From the NCBI RefSeq assembly GCF_900110575.1, contig NZ_FOEF01000018.1, forward strand, positions 124,001 to 188,000: DNA of 64,000 bases. Reading direction: 5' to 3'. Under the pieces are notes generated by a model. That model searched no databases, had not been told where the DNA came from, and saw nothing but the letters and a program-made list of their open reading frames with translations. The stretch's first letter is position 1, and every line of letters starts with the position of its first letter. The DNA comes from Amycolatopsis saalfeldensis. Its GTDB lineage: Bacteria > Actinomycetota > Actinomycetes > Mycobacteriales > Pseudonocardiaceae. The position numbers and the translations under genes were made by a program. Below are positions 26,629 through 35,430 of the stretch, one piece after another.

Positions 26629-27336
26629 TCAGCGCTTCTCGAAGATCAGGTCGTGTGACTCGCGGCCCTCGACGTCGGCGCGCTGCTCGAACTTGGTCAC
26701 CGGCCGCCACTGCGGCCGCGGGGCCCAGCCGCCCGGCTCGTCGGCGTGCCGGTTGCGCAGCGCGGGCTCGGCGGAGCACACCTCGAGCATCTGCTCGGCG
26801 TAGTTCTCCCAGTCCGTCGCCAGGTGGAAGGTGCCGCCGGGCCTGAGCCGCGACGCGACGAGCGCGACGAACGAGGGCTGCGCGATCCGTCGCTTGTGGT
26901 GCTTCTTCTTCGGCCAGGGATCGGGGAAGAACAGCCGGACGCCCTCGAGCGTGCCCGGCTCGACGTGCTCGGTCAGCAGGATCACCGCGTCGCCGTGCAG
27001 CAGGCGCAGGTTCTCCAGCCCGAGCTTCTCCGCGCGCAGCATCAGCTGGCCGAGCCCCGGCTCGTACACCTCGGCGGCCACGTAGTTCAGCTCCGGCGCG
27101 GCGGCGGCCAGCTGTGACGTGGTTTCGCCCATGCCCGAGCCGATCTCCAGCAGCACCGGCGCTTCCCGGCCGAACCACGCGCCGAAGTCCACCGGCCCCG
27201 GCGCCAGGTCGGTGACCGTCCGGCCCAGCCGGGGCCAGAGCTCGTCCCAGGCGCGCTGCTGGCCGACGGTCATCCGGCCGCCGCGTTTCACGTAACTGAC
27301 CACGCTGCGCAATCGTGGCTGGTCTTGGTTCTCCAC
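26629..27336 (-). CDS. trmB: tRNA (guanine-N7-)-methyltransferase
   Basis: 235 residues. It makes m7G46 in tRNA variable loops. The SAM site is LLEIGSGMGETTSQLA (about 62-77) and the family hallmark FFPDPWPKKKHHKRRI is present, with a following TDWENYAEQM. GTG 27336 has TATCTT (27343-27348) 6 bases upstream and no ribosome site. The downstream side faces a terminator. It is followed upstream by a gene of unknown function in the same direction. Confidence 0.95.
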   Translation of the reverse strand: MENQDQPRLRSVVSYVKRGGRMTVGQQRAWDELWPRLGRTVTDLAPGPVDFGAWFGREAPVLLEIGSGMGETTSQLAAAAPELNYVAAEVYEPGLGQLMLRAEKLGLENLRLLHGDAVILLTEHVEPGTLEGVRLFFPDPWPKKKHHKRRIAQPSFVALVASRLRPGGTFHLATDWENYAEQMLEVCSAEPALRNRHADEPGGWAPRPQWRPVTKFEQRADVEGRESHDLIFEKR

Positions 27337-27356
27337 CGGACCAAGATACGGGCGGG

Positions 27357-27935
27357 CTAGCGGACCGCTTCGAACTCCCCGAGCCGGGAGCGCAGACCGG
27401 CCAGCCCGGCCACCGGGATCGGCTCCGGCGTGGTGCCGGAATGCGCGGGCAGCACGTCGATCCAGCCGCCGTGGCGGTCGGTGTTCACCACGGTCGTCGG
27501 GATGGAGTGGCCCGACTTGCCGCGTTCGGACGGCATGAACTCCCAGTACCCGGACTCACCGTCGGCGGCCCACGGGACGAACTCCCAGCCCGGCCGCCGG
27601 GTCAGCAGCTGGGCGATGCGGTCCTCGATGCGGAAGCCCAGCTCCCGCGATTCGAGCCGGCCGCTCGCCACGGCGCGTAGCCACCACGGGGCGGGCAGCG
27701 GGCCTTCGAGACCACTCGCTCTGCGGTACAGCGCCAGTACGACGTCTTCGGCCGCACGGTGTACCCACGCCTGGCGAAGATCGCCGGGCCGATCGGCCGG
27801 CAGGGCGAATCGCGGCAGCTCGATCGCCTGCGACCATTCCAGGTCCAGCATCGGCTCGAGCCGGGGTTGGGGGGCCGCTTCATCGCGGGCCGACGGGATG
27901 GGACTCTTCAATCCCTGACCAGCGTCCACCGTCAA
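27357..27935 (-). CDS. Conserved hypothetical protein
   Basis: 192 residues, not recognised. Soluble, rich in Trp, Arg and Pro, with no signal sequence or membrane helix. The C-terminal half contains WEFVPWAADGESGYWEFMP and RHGGWIDVLPAHSG, and the gene shows actinobacterial codon bias, so it is likely real. The start is uncertain. A TTG at 27935 has GGAGG 6 bases upstream, while the in-frame GTG at 27929 would leave 12 bases. It ends 20 bases before the trmB start and may share a transcript. Confidence 0.65.
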   Translation of the reverse strand: MTVDAGQGLKSPIPSARDEAAPQPRLEPMLDLEWSQAIELPRFALPADRPGDLRQAWVHRAAEDVVLALYRRASGLEGPLPAPWWLRAVASGRLESRELGFRIEDRIAQLLTRRPGWEFVPWAADGESGYWEFMPSERGKSGHSIPTTVVNTDRHGGWIDVLPAHSGTTPEPIPVAGLAGLRSRLGEFEAVR

Positions 27936-28095
27936 GGTTCACCTCCGGGGAGCTGAGACGGATGCGCGCTCTACTTCGAATATCCTGGGGACTTTGACAT
28001 TATGTCTGCTTCCTGTGAGAGAAGCCACAGGCTCTTAACGTGGTCTTAATCCGTTTGCCCGCTGTACAAGCAGATTGCACGTGCAGGCCGCATGT
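27936..28095. other. A/T-rich promoter gap with a palindrome
   Basis: This 160-base gap is clearly less G+C-rich than its surroundings. It holds GACAT-T-ATGTC (27996-28006), an 11-base palindrome, and CCTGTG-n8-CACAGG, a small stem after the ABC permease stop. It presumably carries the promoter of the hypothetical gene transcribed leftward. No coding sequence is seen. Confidence 0.4.
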
Positions 28096-28839
28096 TCAGG
28101 CGTCGCGGCGATCCGTGGTGATCACTCCGGCCGCGAAGAAAACCACGCAGATCGCGGCGAAATACGCGAGATAACCCCAAGGTCCGAGAGGCGGGGACAG
28201 ATTGAGTGCGGATCTCGTGAAATCCCCACCGGCGAACTGCGAAGCCGCGTAGAACGGCAGCCACTGGTAGATGTCGTCGCCGACCTTCGGGATCAGCAGC
28301 ACCAGCCCCTCCACGAGCTGGGTCCACACCAGCACGAGCGTCAGCGCGAGCGCCGTACTGCGCAACAGCAGCCCGACGCCGACGCCGAGCAGGCCGGTGA
28401 GCGCGAAGGTCACCGTCTGGCCGAGCACCAGCCGCCAGTCCTCCGCGCTGTGCAGCCCGAGGTTGGCGTCCGGGCGCGCCAGCGAGGCCAGGCCCCATGA
28501 GCCGACGCCGGCGAGCAGCCCGAGCAGCGCGCACAGCAGGAAGACCACCGTGCCCTTGGCGAGCAGCGCCGGCACGCGCTTCGGCACGGCCTGGAAGGTC
28601 AGCCGCAGCGTGCCCCAGCTGGCGTCCGACGTCGCGGCGAGCACCGCCAGCACCAGCGCGACCGTGCGCCCGACGCCGGTGGCGAGCTGGGTGTTGCCGA
28701 CGTTCGCGCTGATCTCCGCGCCGGTCAGCAGGAAGAACAGCAGGGTGAAGCCCAGCGGCGCGGCCACCGCGAGCAGGCTGCACCACCACGGCGCGCGGGT
28801 GCTGAACAGCTTGATGCGCTCGGCGCGCAGGACGTTCAT
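28096..28839 (-). CDS. ABC-2 type permease, copy 1
   Basis: 247 residues with six predicted membrane helices. It starts MNVLRAERIKLFSTRAPWW, the same opening as the permease encoded at 29.9-30.7 kb, and shares GTLRLTFQAVPKR and the DDIYQWLPF segment with it. It overlaps the ATPase gene by 4 bases. Together they form a homologue of NatAB/antibiotic-export ABC-2 systems. The substrate is unknown. The two permeases and two ATPases are clearly products of a tandem duplication. Confidence 0.85.
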   Translation of the reverse strand: MNVLRAERIKLFSTRAPWWCSLLAVAAPLGFTLLFFLLTGAEISANVGNTQLATGVGRTVALVLAVLAATSDASWGTLRLTFQAVPKRVPALLAKGTVVFLLCALLGLLAGVGSWGLASLARPDANLGLHSAEDWRLVLGQTVTFALTGLLGVGVGLLLRSTALALTLVLVWTQLVEGLVLLIPKVGDDIYQWLPFYAASQFAGGDFTRSALNLSPPLGPWGYLAYFAAICVVFFAAGVITTDRRDA

Positions 28840-29744
28840 CGCGATCCCCCGGTGGTGAACTCGGTCGCGTCGCCGGTCAGCTCCAGGTACGCCTGCTCCA
28901 GCGATCCGGTCAGCGGGCTCAGCTCGTGCAGGGTGGCGCCGGCCGTGAAGGCCAGCTCGCCGAGCGCGTCACTGTCCAAGGTGGACACAACGAAGGCGTT
29001 GGCCTCTTCGGTGAACTCCGCGCCGCGCTCACGCAACGCGGTCCGCATGGCGTCGGCGTGCGGGGTGCGCACGCGCACGCCGCGGGACCCGGCGCGCTCC
29101 ACGAAGTCCTTCATCGTGCCCTGGTAGATCAGCCGGCCGCGGCCGATCACCACGAGGTCCTGCGCCGTCTGCTCCATCTCCGGCAGGAGGTGGCTGGACA
29201 CGAACACGGTGCGGCCCTCGGCGGCGAGTGCGTGCATCAGCTGCCGGATCCAGTGGACGCCCTCCGGGTCGAGGCCGTTCACCGGCTCGTCGAACAGCAG
29301 CACCTTCGGGTCGCCGAGCAGCGTGGTCGCGATGCCGAGCCGCTGGAGCATGCCGAGGGAGAACTCGCCCGCGCGCTTCTTCGACACCGAGTCGAGCCCG
29401 ACCAGTCCCAGCACCTCGTCCGCGCGGCGCTCCGGCAGGCCGTTGGTGGCCGCGAGCCAGCGCAGGTGCGAGCGCGCGCTCCGGCCGGGGTGGCGCCAGG
29501 TGGCGTCGAGCAGCGCGCCGACCGTCCGGAGTGGATCACGCAGCTCCCGGTACGGGCGGCCGTCGATGTGCGCGGTGCCCGCCGTCGGGGTGTCGAGGCC
29601 GAGCAGCAGCCGCATCGTCGTGGACTTGCCGGCGCCGTTCGGGCCGAGGAACCCGGTCACCCGGCCGGCCTCGGCGGTGAACGTCAGATCGTGCACCGCC
29701 ATGGTGTCGCCGTAGGACTTCGTGAGCCCTCTCGTTTCGAGCAC
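28836..29744 (-). CDS. ABC-2 transporter ATPase, copy 1
   Basis: 302 residues: Walker A GPNGAGKSTT, signature FSLGMLQRLGIA (LSGGQ replaced by SLGML), Walker B VLLFDEPVNGLDP, H-loop VSSHL. A C-terminal ~80-residue extension is typical of the antibiotic/bacitracin-exporter (BcrA-like) group. GTG 29744 is chosen because GGGAGGGGAG lies 5 bases before it; an upstream in-frame ATG at 29783 lacks a site. It pairs with the overlapping permease and is paralogous to the ATPase at 30.7-31.6 kb. Confidence 0.9.
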   Translation of the reverse strand: MLETRGLTKSYGDTMAVHDLTFTAEAGRVTGFLGPNGAGKSTTMRLLLGLDTPTAGTAHIDGRPYRELRDPLRTVGALLDATWRHPGRSARSHLRWLAATNGLPERRADEVLGLVGLDSVSKKRAGEFSLGMLQRLGIATTLLGDPKVLLFDEPVNGLDPEGVHWIRQLMHALAAEGRTVFVSSHLLPEMEQTAQDLVVIGRGRLIYQGTMKDFVERAGSRGVRVRTPHADAMRTALRERGAEFTEEANAFVVSTLDSDALGELAFTAGATLHELSPLTGSLEQAYLELTGDATEFTTGGSR

Positions 29745-29788
29745 GCGCGCTCCCCTCCCGCTTCGCGCGAACTCTACCGGCATGAAGG

Positions 29789-29826
29789 AAATCCGGGTCG
29801 CCCCCCGAATTTGGCGACCCGGATTT
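29789..29826 (-). terminator. Terminator between the two ABC-2 pairs
   Basis: A 14-bp perfect stem (29789-29802 with 29813-29826) with a 10-base loop. In the leftward direction the RNA continues into CCUUC. It separates the duplicated transporter units. Confidence 0.8.
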
Positions 29827-29907
29827 TCCTTTATCCCCTTTTTTCCCCTGTTCGCACCGGTACCCGGCCCCCGCCTGGCGCGGGTGCGAACCTCCCTGTG
29901 ATGGGTC

Positions 29908-30660
29908 CTAGGCGTCGCGCTTCTTCGCGACTCCGATGGCGATGGCCATCAGCGCCACCGCGAAGGCGGCGAAGTAGGCGAGTGACCAGCCCTGCGAGAG
30001 CACCACGTCCGAGGCGCTCTGGCCCGTCTGTCCCCCCGGCGCCCCGCCGTGGAGGAACTTGTCGGCGACGTTGAACGGCAGCCACTTGTGGATCTTCGGG
30101 CCGACGGTCGGGATCAGCTGGACCAGGTTCTCCACCGCCAGCACGTAGATCAGCAGCAGGGCGATGGCGCCGGCGCTGTGCCGGATCAGGATGCCGATGG
30201 CCACCGCGATCACCGCGGCCAGCGCGAACAGCACGCCGACCCCGGCCACGTCGATCCACTTGCCCGAGCTGTCGAGCACGAGCGCCGACGAGGGGCGGAT
30301 GGCGTAGCCGAGTGCCCAGGCGCCGAACGCGCCGACCTCGCCGATCACCAGTCCGAGCAGCCCGACGACGACGGCCTTGGCGGCGAGCACCGAACCGCGG
30401 TGCGGGACGGCCTGGAAGGTGGTGCGGATGGTGCCGAAGCGGTACTCCGTGGTCACCGACAGCGCGGCCAGCACCATGATCACGGCGACGCCGAACTGGT
30501 AGCCGGCCTGGGTGGTGGATACCTCGATCGTCTCCCCCGCCGGCGAGGCGCTCGCGATGAGCGCGGCGAAGCCTGCGGTGAGGATGATGGCGATGATGGC
30601 GCACCACCACGGCGAGCGGGTGGTGAAGAGCTTGATGCGTTCAACCGCGAGCAGAGTCAT
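29908..30660 (-). CDS. ABC-2 type permease, copy 2
   Basis: 250 residues, six predicted helices, beginning MTLLAVERIKLFTTRSPWW. It keeps YRFGTIRTTFQAVPHRG and PKIHKWLPFN in common with copy 1. It lies 26 bases downstream of its ATPase gene. A short loop (about 205-220, GGAPGGQTGQSA) differs from copy 1. The product is a membrane component of an exporter of unknown substrate. Confidence 0.86.
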   Translation of the reverse strand: MTLLAVERIKLFTTRSPWWCAIIAIILTAGFAALIASASPAGETIEVSTTQAGYQFGVAVIMVLAALSVTTEYRFGTIRTTFQAVPHRGSVLAAKAVVVGLLGLVIGEVGAFGAWALGYAIRPSSALVLDSSGKWIDVAGVGVLFALAAVIAVAIGILIRHSAGAIALLLIYVLAVENLVQLIPTVGPKIHKWLPFNVADKFLHGGAPGGQTGQSASDVVLSQGWSLAYFAAFAVALMAIAIGVAKKRDA

Positions 30661-30686
30661 GGTCTGATTCCTAGGAGAAAGAGTGG

Positions 30687-31628
30687 TCAGCGGGCGGTGG
30701 GCTGGAAGGCTTGCTGCGCTTCGGCCTCGAGCCCGGTGTGGTACTCGACGGAGTCGCCGGTGATCTGCATGAAGGCCTGCTCCAGCGAGCCCGTCTGCGG
30801 GCTCAGCTCGTGGAGCACGAGGTTCGCGGACGCCGCGATCTCGCCGATCTTGTCACTGTCCATTCCGGACACGATGAGCGCGTTGCCGGAGTCGGTGACC
30901 TGTGCGCTGGCGCGGACGAGCTGCTCGCGCAGCGCCGGAAGCTGCGGTGACCGCACCTTCACGGTGTTTTCCGCGGCACGGGCCACGAATTCCTCCGTGG
31001 TGGACTGCGCGATCAGCTGCCCCTTGCCGATCACGATGAGGTCGCTCGCGGTCAGCGCCATCTCCGAAAGCAGGTGGCTGGAGACGAAAACCGTGCGGCC
31101 CTCTTCGGCCAGCCGGTGCATGAACTTGCGGATCCAGAGGATGCCCTCGGGGTCGAGGCCGTTCACCGGCTCGTCGAACAGCAGCACCTCCGGGTCGCCC
31201 AGCAGCGCGGCGGCGATGCCGAGGCGCTGCGACATGCCGAGCGAGAACCCGCCGGCGCGCTTGTCCGCGACGCTGGTGAGGCCGACGGTGTCGAGTACTT
31301 CTTCCACCCGCGACGTCGGGATCCGGTTGGATTTCGCCATCCACGAAAGGTGCGCGCGGGCGGAGCGGTTCGGGTGCACCCACTTCGCGTCCAGCAGCGC
31401 GCCGACGGTCCGCAGCGGGTCCTTCAGCTCGTGGTAGCGCTTGCCCCCGATGACGACCTGGCCCGAGGTCGGGTTGTCCAGGCCCAGGATCATGCGCATG
31501 GTGGTGGACTTGCCGGCGCCGTTCGGACCCAGGAAGCCGGTGACCTTCCCCGCGGCCACTGCGAACGACAGGTTGTTCACCGCGACTGTGTTGCCGTAGC
31601 GCTTGGTGAGACCTGATGCCTCGATCAT
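30687..31628 (-). CDS. ABC-2 transporter ATPase, copy 2
   Basis: 313 residues. Walker A GPNGAGKSTT, signature FSLGMSQRLGIA, Walker B VLLFDEPVNGLDP and the VSSHL H-loop repeat those of copy 1, and the C-terminal extension is also conserved. ATG 31628 is preferred to an upstream in-frame start because a G/A-rich AGAGGGAGCAGGG stretch directly precedes it and the ABC fold begins at once (MIEASGLTKRYG). It is the first gene of the leftward cluster downstream of a NarL-type two-component pair, a plausible regulator. Confidence 0.9.
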   Translation of the reverse strand: MIEASGLTKRYGNTVAVNNLSFAVAAGKVTGFLGPNGAGKSTTMRMILGLDNPTSGQVVIGGKRYHELKDPLRTVGALLDAKWVHPNRSARAHLSWMAKSNRIPTSRVEEVLDTVGLTSVADKRAGGFSLGMSQRLGIAAALLGDPEVLLFDEPVNGLDPEGILWIRKFMHRLAEEGRTVFVSSHLLSEMALTASDLIVIGKGQLIAQSTTEEFVARAAENTVKVRSPQLPALREQLVRASAQVTDSGNALIVSGMDSDKIGEIAASANLVLHELSPQTGSLEQAFMQITGDSVEYHTGLEAEAQQAFQPTAR

Positions 31629-31755
31629 CCCTGCTCCCTCTGTAACGGCCCGATCGCCGTTCACCCTGGTGCTCTTACCCGGACTATCGTGACGCAGCGC
31701 GGCCGGTCTTGGCGTCATCCTGTGGGTCTAACCAGTCACCCGACTTGAGTAGTAC

Positions 31756-31786
31756 CCAATCGTGTCTACGGTGGACATACGATCGG
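31756..31786. promoter_or_regulatory. Imperfect inverted repeat upstream of ABC-2 cluster
   Basis: CCAATCGT (31756-31763) and ACGATCGG (31779-31786) form 8-base arms with one mismatch, 15 bases apart. They lie between the response-regulator stop and the ABC-2 ATPase start, where the promoter of the exporter cluster should be. A response-regulator site is possible. Confidence 0.3.
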
Positions 31787-31829
31787 TGAAACCCCTGAGG
31801 CGACCCTGAAATCCCCCTGAGCCCAGCGC

Positions 31830-32486
31830 TCAGCCGAGTCCCGGCCGGGCCAGCCCGGTCTCGTACGCCAGCACCACGGCCTGCACCCGGTCCCGGAGGT
31901 CGAGCTTCGCCAGGATGCGGCCGACGTGCGTTTTCACGGTGGCTTCCGAAAGGAACAGGGACTCGGCGATTTCCAGGTTCGACAGGCCCTTCGCGATCAG
32001 CACGAGGACTTCGCGCTCGCGGTCGGTCAGCACGTCCAGCTCACGGACGTCGCGGACCGGGGCTCCACCCGTGCCGACGAAGCGGTCCAGCAGGCGGCGC
32101 GTGACCGAAGGCGAGACCACGGCTTCGCCGGACGCCACCGCGCGCAGGGCCGAGACCAGGTGGTCCGGCTGCGTGTCCTTGAGCAGGAAGCCCGACGCCC
32201 CGCCCTGCAGCGCCGCGTACACGTACTCGTCCAGGTCGAACGTGGTCATCACCAGCACCCGCGCGGTGCCGGCCGCGACGATCTGCTTCGTCGCCTCCAC
32301 CCCGTCGAGCACCGGCATGCGCACGTCCATCAGCACCACGTCCGGGCGCAGCTCGGCGGCCAGCCGGATGGCCTGCGCGCCGTCACCGGCCTCGCCGACC
32401 ACGTCGATGTCGGCCTGCGCGCCCAGCACCATCCGGAACCCGACGCGCATCAGCTCCTGGTCGTCGACGACCACTACTCGGATCAC
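31830..32486 (-). CDS. NarL/LuxR-type response regulator
   Basis: 218 residues. Receiver domain with VDDQ, phosphoacceptor Asp in VVLMDVRMPV (about 54) and FLLKDTQ. LuxR HTH at about 150-210 (LTDREREVLVLIAKGLSNLE; FLSEATVKTHVGRILAKLDL). It overlaps the upstream kinase gene by 4 bases and lies before the tandem ABC-2 exporters, its probable targets. Confidence 0.92.
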   Translation of the reverse strand: MIRVVVVDDQELMRVGFRMVLGAQADIDVVGEAGDGAQAIRLAAELRPDVVLMDVRMPVLDGVEATKQIVAAGTARVLVMTTFDLDEYVYAALQGGASGFLLKDTQPDHLVSALRAVASGEAVVSPSVTRRLLDRFVGTGGAPVRDVRELDVLTDREREVLVLIAKGLSNLEIAESLFLSEATVKTHVGRILAKLDLRDRVQAVVLAYETGLARPGLG

Positions 32487-33700
32487 GGCGCCAACCTAAC
32501 CGGCAGGACCGCCCGCACCTGCCACCCACCGGCCGGCGCGGGGCCCACCTCCAGCGTTCCGCCGTACACGTGCGCGCGCTCGCGCATCCCGATCAGCCCG
32601 TTCCCGCCCGCGACGGCCAGCCGCGGGGCCTTCTTCGACGGCCCGGCGTGCGCCGCCTCCAGCTGCCTCGCCCGCCCGGCGCCGTCGTCGCGGACGAGCA
32701 CCTCCACCGTCTCCCCGTCGCGGTGCACGCGCACCTCGGCGCGCGCGCCCGTGCCCGCGTGCTTGAGCGTGTTCGTCAGCGATTCCTGCACGATCCGGTA
32801 CAGCCCGAGCGAGACGCCGGCGGGCAGGTCGTCCAGGTTGTCGTCCACTTCCAGCTCCACCGGCACGCCGGCCGCGCGCATCCGCTCGGAGAGGTCGGCG
32901 AGCGCGCTCGCGTCCGGCTGGGGGACGCGGGGCTCACTGTCCCCGTCGTCGTTGCGCAGCACGTCGAGCAGCCGCCGCAGCTCGCCCAGCGCGCCGCGGC
33001 CGGTCTCGGAGATCGTCTGCAGCGCGCGGCCGGCCAGTTCGGGATTCGTCGGCAGCGCGAGCGAAGCGCCGTCGGCCTGCACCACCATCACGCTCACCGA
33101 GTGCGCGACGACGTCGTGCAGCTCGCGCGCGATCCGGCCCCGCTCCTCGGCGACGGCGATCCGGGTGGCCTGGTCGCGCTCGGTCTCGAGCAGGTGCAGG
33201 CGCGCCTCCACCTCGTCGTCGTACGCCCGCCGCGCGCCGACGAACTCGCCGAGCGTCCAGCACAGCGCGAGGCCGAAGAGCGTGAACAGCATTTCGGCGA
33301 ACCACGAGTGGCTCTGGGCGGTGGCCGTCTGCACGATGTTCAGCACGGTGAGCGCGCCGAGGTAGATCAGCCCCTGCTTGCGCCCGACGTAGACGACGAT
33401 CGAGTACAGGCTCATCGCCACCGCCACGGGGCTCGAGATGCCGAGCTGGAGCGTGGTGTGCGCGATGCTGATCAGCAGGACGGCGTAGGCCGACCACAGC
33501 GGGCTCTTCCGGCGGAACGCCAGCGGCGCCACCATCAGCACGTCGATCGGGATCGCGACGTACCACGGTTGCGGCTGCAAGCCCCCGTCGATCAGGGCGC
33601 CGCCCAGGAAGAAGGCCACGTCGATCAGGCCGAGAAGCACGGCGAGCAGGGTGTCTCCCGCCATCGGGTGGGCACGCATCCACAGACTCAGCCTTCGCAC
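32483..33700 (-). CDS. Sensor histidine kinase, HisKA_3 type
   Basis: 405 residues. About five membrane helices in the first ~150 residues with very short outer loops, then a coiled coil, the phosphoacceptor helix ARELHDVVAHSVSVMVVQAD and a HATPase_c domain ending GGNGLIGMRERAHVYGG. This is a DesK/LiaS-like intramembrane-sensing kinase. GTG 33700 has TAGGGT (33707-33712) 6 bases upstream and no ribosome site. It is divergent from the dynamin cluster; the 133-base gap must hold both promoters. Confidence 0.9.
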   Translation of the reverse strand: MRRLSLWMRAHPMAGDTLLAVLLGLIDVAFFLGGALIDGGLQPQPWYVAIPIDVLMVAPLAFRRKSPLWSAYAVLLISIAHTTLQLGISSPVAVAMSLYSIVVYVGRKQGLIYLGALTVLNIVQTATAQSHSWFAEMLFTLFGLALCWTLGEFVGARRAYDDEVEARLHLLETERDQATRIAVAEERGRIARELHDVVAHSVSVMVVQADGASLALPTNPELAGRALQTISETGRGALGELRRLLDVLRNDDGDSEPRVPQPDASALADLSERMRAAGVPVELEVDDNLDDLPAGVSLGLYRIVQESLTNTLKHAGTGARAEVRVHRDGETVEVLVRDDGAGRARQLEAAHAGPSKKAPRLAVAGGNGLIGMRERAHVYGGTLEVGPAPAGGWQVRAVLPVRLAP

Positions 33701-33833
33701 GCTTCAACCCTAGGTCGGCGACGGGCCCGGGCGCGTCGCCCGTCGGTAGCACCTTCGGTGCGACCCGAGGATGACCGGCATGGCACGATTTCCCCGGCGG
33801 GCTGGACAGACGAGTCGGGAGGGGGCCGGGGCC

Positions 33834-35384
33834 GTGACGGCAGCGGCGGAGCAGGGGCGCCTCGCGGGCCCGCTGTCGATGTCGGTGGCCAACCTGTGCC
33901 ACCGGCTCCAGTCGCAGGTCTCCCCGCGCACGGCCGCGGGATTCGCCGAGGTGCTGCGCCGGCTGGGCGCGCCCTTGCAGGTGGCGGTCGCCGGGCGGAT
34001 CAAGTCGGGCAAGTCGACGCTGGTCAACGCGCTGATCGGGCGCCGGGTCGCGCCCACCGACGTCGGCGAGTGCACCCGCCTGGTCACCCGGTTCCAGTAC
34101 GGCACGGTGGACCGCGTCGAGGTCGTGTTCACCGACGGCCGCAAGCAGGTGCTGCCCTTCGCCGCCGACGGGTCGATCCCGGCCGAGCTGGGCGTGGACA
34201 TCACCGAGGTCTCGCACCTCGAGGCGTACCTGACCAACGCCGTGCTGCAGGGCATGACGGTGATCGACACCCCGGGCCTCGGGTCGCTCGACGCCGCGTC
34301 CGTCTCGCGCACCGAGCTGTTGCTGGGCGCGGCCAAACAGAGCGGCGCCGACGAGGATTCCACCGAGCTGGACGACACCTCGCGAAACGCGGTCGCGGGC
34401 GCGGAAGCCGTGCTGTACGTCGTCACGCAGGGCGTACGCGCCGACGATCAGCAGGCGCTCGCCGCGTTCACCGCCGCCACCGCGAGCCGCGAAGCGGGCC
34501 CGGTCAACGCGATCGCCGTGCTGAACAAGGCGGACACGATCGTCGCCGAGTCCGTGGCGGGCTCCGACGGCGACGTCTGGAAGGCCGCGACGATGCTCGC
34601 GGAGAAGCAGGCGAGCACGCTCAAGCCGCGGGTGGCCGACGTGCTGCCGGTGATCGGCCTGATGGCCGAGTCCGCGGAGTCCGGCGGCTTCACCTCCGCC
34701 GACGCCGAGGCGCTGCGGCAGCTTTCCGCGCTGGACGAGGACATCCTCGAAACGATGCTGATCTCGGCCGACATCTTCACCAGCTGGGAGTGCGACGTCC
34801 CGTCCGGCGTCCGGCTGCGGCTGCTGGAGAAGCTGGACCTGTTCGGCGTCCGGTGCGCGGTCGAAGCGATCCGCGCCGAGCCGGCCATCACCGCGGGCGC
34901 GCTGCGGCGGACGCTGCTCGACGCGTCCGGTCTTGACGCCGTGCGCCAACGGCTCGCCATCGTCTTCGCCGCGCGCGCCGACGGGATCAAGGCCGCGGCC
35001 GCGCTTGCGTCCGTGACCGCGCTGGCCCACGCCTCCGGCGACGCGGGCGAGCGGCAACGGGTGCACGACGCGATCGAGGTCCTGCTCGCCAAGCCGGAGG
35101 CGCACGCGCTGCGGCTGCTGGAGGCGTTGACGCTGGTCGCTTCCGGCGCCGTCGACATGCCCGAGGACCTGTCGGAGGAAGTGCTGCGCGTCGGCAGCAA
35201 CGCCGACATCGGCGCCCAGCTCGGCCTTCCGGGCGCGGCGCGGCCGGAGCTCGCCGCGCACGCGTTGGAGCGCGCGGGCTGGTGGCGGTCCTTCGCGTCG
35301 TTCGGCGCGACACCCGCGCAGAGCCGGGTCGCACACGTCGTCCACCGGGCTTATTTCCTGATCTGGCAACAGATCCGCGAGTGA
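33834..35384 (+). CDS. Dynamin-like GTPase, IniC-like
   Basis: 516 residues. G1 is AVAGRIKSGKSTLVNALIG, G2 Thr lies in GECTRLVTRF, G3 is VIDTPGLGSL and G4 is VLNKAD. The remaining ~270 residues are helical with no membrane segment, as in IniC. GTG 33834 is preferred to an in-frame ATG at 33771 because GGGAGGGGG ends 8 bases before it. Bacterial dynamin-like proteins remodel or protect membranes; mycobacterial IniA/IniC respond to wall inhibitors and Streptomyces DynA/DynB act in division. It is the first gene of a co-directional cluster that ends with a second, membrane-anchored dynamin. Confidence 0.85.
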   Translation: MTAAAEQGRLAGPLSMSVANLCHRLQSQVSPRTAAGFAEVLRRLGAPLQVAVAGRIKSGKSTLVNALIGRRVAPTDVGECTRLVTRFQYGTVDRVEVVFTDGRKQVLPFAADGSIPAELGVDITEVSHLEAYLTNAVLQGMTVIDTPGLGSLDAASVSRTELLLGAAKQSGADEDSTELDDTSRNAVAGAEAVLYVVTQGVRADDQQALAAFTAATASREAGPVNAIAVLNKADTIVAESVAGSDGDVWKAATMLAEKQASTLKPRVADVLPVIGLMAESAESGGFTSADAEALRQLSALDEDILETMLISADIFTSWECDVPSGVRLRLLEKLDLFGVRCAVEAIRAEPAITAGALRRTLLDASGLDAVRQRLAIVFAARADGIKAAAALASVTALAHASGDAGERQRVHDAIEVLLAKPEAHALRLLEALTLVASGAVDMPEDLSEEVLRVGSNADIGAQLGLPGAARPELAAHALERAGWWRSFASFGATPAQSRVAHVVHRAYFLIWQQIRE

Positions 35385-35430
35385 CAACGGCCGCCGGAGC
35401 GCCCGCCGTTTTCGGCGTAGGGTGGATTTC

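Noticed and set aside
33771..33833. 21-codon N-terminal extension of the first dynamin from ATG 33771
   Set aside because: It has a ribosome site only 2-3 bases from the ATG, whereas GTG 33834 has GGGAGGGGG at 8 bases and starts before the conserved helical region.
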